This document shows positions 8,101 to 9,564 of a DNA stretch of 9,564 bases, piece by piece. Under the pieces are notes generated by a model. The model worked only from the letters and a program-made list of their open reading frames with translations, was not told the DNA's origin and did no database searches. Position 1 is the stretch's first letter. Every line of letters starts with the position of its first letter. Origin of the DNA: Verrucomicrobiota bacterium (lineage in GTDB: Bacteria > Verrucomicrobiota > Verrucomicrobiia > Opitutales > UBA2995). The stretch lies in NCBI GenBank assembly GCA_027297085.1, contig JAPUIL010000009.1:1-9564 (forward strand), in the 5' to 3' direction. The translations under genes were made by a program, and so were the position numbers.

Positions 8101-8767
8101 ATGCCAGGATAATTTGCCCGCCACAGCTCAGCGGAAGAAAGAGTTCCGCAATGGACAGATCAAATGAGATACTGGTGGTGGCAAGCATCGAATCCGAAGG
8201 TTGGAAGTTTAAACTTCGTTGCATCGATCCCATCAAATTACAAACAGCTCGGTGTGGTATTTCGACACCTTTCGGCCGACCAGTTGAGCCTGAAGTATAC
8301 ATTATATAGGCTAAGTTCGGCGATTTCAACGAACTGGGAATTTCGAAATGCTTGTCATGATTTTCACCGGCGAGTACACTATCAATTTCCATGAACACAT
8401 CGACTTTTTCACTTAAACCGCTCGGTGTGGTTGAATCGCCCACAAGCACCTTAACTTGCGAATCCATCAGCATAGTCTTTAATCGGTCTAAGGGGTAGTT
8501 GGGATCAAAAGGGATGTATGCGCCTCCCGCCTTTAGAATACCGTAGAGTGTGACGACCATTTCTATGGTTCGATCCATACAAACGGCAACTGCTTGATCT
8601 GGAACAATTCCATGGCCTGAAAGGGTTGATGCCAGGAAGTCTGAATATCTCTCCAGCTCCTCGTAGCTTAACGATTGCTCTCCAAAATTAATAGCAGTCG
8701 AATGCGGATGTCTCAATGCCTGTTCGTAGATTAGGTGGGGAAGGCACTGGTTGCGGGAATTTTTCAT
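5192..8767 (-). CDS. Non-ribosomal peptide synthetase, domain order A-PCP-C-PCP, no second A and no release domain
   Basis: Cytoplasmic enzyme of 1191 residues. Adenylation domain (about 22-500): A3 YTSGSTGRPKG at 157-167, A4 SFDLSIAELF at 201-210, A5 GYGPTETT at 293-300, A7 YRSGDL at 380-385, A8 from 398, A10 NNKIDRR with Lys489. PCP1: FFEAGGNSL with phosphopantetheine Ser545. Condensation domain (about 602-1045): C1 at 604-615, catalytic HHLIHDG at 736-742 (His737 active), GMFVNN at 890-895, RNPLFQ at 945-950. PCP2: FFELGGHSL with Ser1137. Only about 60 residues separate C from PCP2, where an A domain would need about 500. Ten-residue specificity code, aligned by eye to GrsA: D203 L204 A207 Q246 I269 G271 G293 V301 W302 K489. 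It resembles the glycine code, but weakly. The chain lacks starter C, epimerase, thioesterase and reductase domains. It starts a transcription unit after the 8817-8851 terminator and is followed directly by the GH39 gene. Confidence 0.95.
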   Translation of the reverse strand: MKNSRNQCLPHLIYEQALRHPHSTAINFGEQSLSYEELERYSDFLASTLSGHGIVPDQAVAVCMDRTIEMVVTLYGILKAGGAYIPFDPNYPLDRLKTMLMDSQVKVLVGDSTTPSGLSEKVDVFMEIDSVLAGENHDKHFEIPSSLKSPNLAYIMYTSGSTGRPKGVEIPHRAVCNLMGSMQRSLNFQPSDSMLATTSISFDLSIAELFLPLSCGGQIILASSEVTRDGNELAELISQKSPSWMQATPTQWQLLLHAGWNGNPGLSVIAGGEEVPSALAKELMAKVRSLWVGYGPTETTVWSALRAIQQGEEPILIGGAVENTTLYLVNDSGQLISEGEIGELLIGGDGLARGYRYEATKTDEQFLFNSEITDPKERLYRSGDLFKKRSDGLMEFQGRVDHQVKIRGFRIELGEVENALNVHPDLHQAVAMAAVDGTQRSLVAGCQLNGPRKPSIADLRKFLARTIPEYMIPSRFAFFESFPLTPNNKIDRRAIADTAFAIEDDKVEHAMEGTLEHSIQLMISKLLNKPSLGLTRDFFEAGGNSLTAGQVITRILKQFGVPITWREFYSTPTAKGLAETVKNASKRSARFPVPVSGAREQSIYPMSSAQQRLWFIEQVHPGNLAYSFQSVVHLSGQLDVEVLRQSLTTMRQRHAAFRSTFEEQNGMPVQVIHEPSQVSLPVVTVTDLPVDSRETHVRKLMLQELANPFDLKCDLPVRWTLYQLEEYKYMLFHHEHHLIHDGWSFRVFIGELLTLYASAVGNQSDPLPAPVTQFGEFALAEKEWLGGNEANQQLEFWKSHLKSNLPPLAIPYDRSRPAKLPLKGTSFRTRLPLELCQIIRRGSQKEGVTLYAAFLAAFNGLLFRATGTSLISIGCSVANRKSSESEQLIGMFVNNVVLQQAVSGNSTYKLLMHSISDWLIDAQDNSDIPFDHVVRNIGEVPDLSRNPLFQIMFNIHDASLPTIDELDLDIRLEEVMANGSAKFDLNIIIMPHSQALSDLGSGMDPDSISILWEYNSALFEEETVQQLADAYHHYLEVAISNPDSAISELSLLNPETGQPISSKWFCHSNKVPIEAYENSILKEKLHQTPDANFLKMKRKEFRQLSQTEEIVANVWADVLKSPCINPDQGFFELGGHSLSAMQVINRLEIITKVRIRVRDFFDQPTIMKLAHIIDQELSLIRPKQRIHSNSE

Positions 8768-8816
8768 CTATGTGTATATTTGATGAAAAAGGAGCATCGC
8801 CACGCAATTGTTTTAC

Positions 8817-8851
8817 AAAAAAAGAGAGAGCCGTAAACCAGCTCTCTCTTT
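8817..8851 (-). terminator. Intrinsic terminator of the htrA-type gene
   Basis: A perfect 11-bp inverted repeat (8821-8831 with 8841-8851, arms AAAGAGAGAGC and GCTCTCTCTTT) encloses a 9-base loop. Read on the minus strand, the stem runs into a seven-T tract (8823-8817). It lies about 25 bp after the htrA-type stop at 8876, and 49 bp before the NRPS start codon. It should end transcription of the upstream gene and insulate the NRPS gene. The 8768-8816 gap must then hold the NRPS promoter; an AT-rich AAATATACA stretch just before the ATG is the only promoter-like sequence there, and it is not convincing. Confidence 0.88.
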
Positions 8852-8875
8852 AGAAGAAATGTTGAATAGATTAAA

Positions 8876-9564
8876 TCACTCAACCCGAATTGGCAAGTAA
8901 CCGGTACGGCCTCGATTGAAGATATAAAGTTTGTTAACCCCCGTCTTCAATTGGTCGCGTGCTTCACGGATGGTGGTTATCTCTGTATCGTTCACTTCCA
9001 TGATGACCATGCCTTCACCCAGGTGCCGGGAGTAGGGCGAGTCGGCGCTTACGGATGTGATTAGGAGTCCGGCAATATTTAAAGGGATTCGGTACTTCTT
9101 GGCTTGATCCTCATCGATCTGAGAAACCTCAACTCCGTCCAATAGTTCGTTAGCCGACATGGAAAAGCGTCCGGAGACTTGCCCTACTTTTAACTTCAGT
9201 GTTTTCTTTTTCCCCTCCCGTACGACTACCAATTCGATGGGAGTTCCAGGAGGCGTATTCCCAATGCGGATACGAAATTCGTTACTGGACTCAACTGGTT
9301 TTCCATCTATGCCGACGACTACATCCCCTCGCTCCATTCCGCCTTGGTCAGCGGCGGAATCTTCTTCCACATCGTTGATGAGCACGCCTCTGGTTTCTTC
9401 AATTTCAAAAGCTTCGGCCAGGTCGGGAGTCAAGTCGGAAATGCTGACACCGAGAAAACCGCGGCGCACCTCTCCGGTTTCGACCAGTTGTTTTGCGATG
9501 TTGGTGGAAAGGTTGGACGGTATGGCGAAACCGATTCCAATATTTCCGCCACTCTGCGACAAGA
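8876..9564 (-). CDS. HtrA/DegP-family protein, C-terminal part with two PDZ domains (partial)
   Basis: The gene runs off the right edge, so only the last 228 complete residues are seen. The first full codon is TTG at 9560-9562; it is an internal Leu, not a start. The visible part opens with SQSGGNIGIGFAIPSN, the well-conserved end of the trypsin-like protease domain in HtrA/Deg proteins. PDZ1 follows at about 36-127 (RGFLGVSISDL, then GGMERGDVVVGIDGKPV) and a shorter, more divergent PDZ2 at about 141-228 (AGLLITSVSADSP, then GEGMVIMEVND). Family role: ATP-independent periplasmic protease/chaperone for misfolded envelope proteins. The catalytic His-Asp-Ser residues lie outside the window, so activity cannot be confirmed. 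The gene ends in TGA at 8876 and has its own terminator, so it is not part of the NRPS unit. Confidence 0.92.
   Translation of the reverse strand, partial: LSQSGGNIGIGFAIPSNLSTNIAKQLVETGEVRRGFLGVSISDLTPDLAEAFEIEETRGVLINDVEEDSAADQGGMERGDVVVGIDGKPVESSNEFRIRIGNTPPGTPIELVVVREGKKKTLKLKVGQVSGRFSMSANELLDGVEVSQIDEDQAKKYRIPLNIAGLLITSVSADSPYSRHLGEGMVIMEVNDTEITTIREARDQLKTGVNKLYIFNRGRTGYLPIRVE

Noticed and set aside
7917..8309. Plus-strand open frame of 130 codons opposite the adenylation domain.
   Set aside because: It covers the A4-A5 core of a clear NRPS domain on the other strand, and its translation is low in family-like motifs; a shadow frame.
5192..8767. Possible horizontal transfer of the NRPS gene, suspected from its function.
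   Set aside because: Sampled stretches are about 45-50% GC, close to the neighbouring genes, and no transposase, integrase, tRNA or flanking repeat is present.
9560..9562. TTG as the start codon of the htrA-type gene.
   Set aside because: The residues that follow match the conserved end of the HtrA protease domain, so the codon is an internal Leu and the real start is beyond the window edge.

Overview
The window is moderate in GC (about 50% by eye) and densely coded on the minus strand. It reads as chromosome of a Gram-negative-type bacterium: it has a lipoprotein, Sec signal peptides and a periplasmic HtrA/Deg-type protein. My best guess for the lineage is Verrucomicrobiota (Opitutae-like). 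The guess rests on the serine-hydrolase/NamZ fusion lipoprotein, the GH39-type enzyme with an ESDPEG motif, and the lack of Shine-Dalgarno sequences before every visible start. Planctomycetota or Bacteroidota are not excluded, because there is no marker gene here.

Layout from left to right: (1) bases 1-120 hold the 3' end of a plus-strand gene, unidentified, ending 12 bp from the next gene, which converges on it. (2) 133-2508 (minus) is a 791-residue lipoprotein fusing a serine beta-lactamase-family (AmiE/EstB-like) domain to a DUF1343/NamZ exo-beta-N-acetylmuramidase domain, which points to peptidoglycan turnover. (3) 2638-3327 (minus) is a small exported protein with two tandem DUF2845-like repeats that resemble BamE/SmpA-type repeats. 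(4) 3482-5179 (minus) is an exported GH39-like glycoside hydrolase. (5) 5192-8767 (minus) is a non-ribosomal peptide synthetase with the unusual order A-PCP-C-PCP: no second adenylation domain and no release domain. (6) 8817-8851 is a clear intrinsic terminator read on the minus strand. (7) 8876-9564 (minus) is the C-terminal part, with two PDZ domains, of an HtrA/DegP-family protein whose protease domain lies beyond the window.

The terminator separates the htrA-type gene from the NRPS gene, so the NRPS gene begins a new transcription unit. The GH39 gene starts only 12 bp after the NRPS stop codon and is almost certainly cotranscribed with it. This NRPS-plus-secreted-glycosidase pair is the most unusual item in the window. 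The DUF2845 gene and the serine hydrolase-NamZ gene follow on the same strand after gaps of 154 and 129 bp, each with a weak promoter-like sequence, so they could be separate units or a loose continuation. I saw no RNA genes, CRISPR arrays, insertion sequences or integration sites. No phosphopantetheinyl transferase, thioesterase or exporter for the NRPS product is encoded here.
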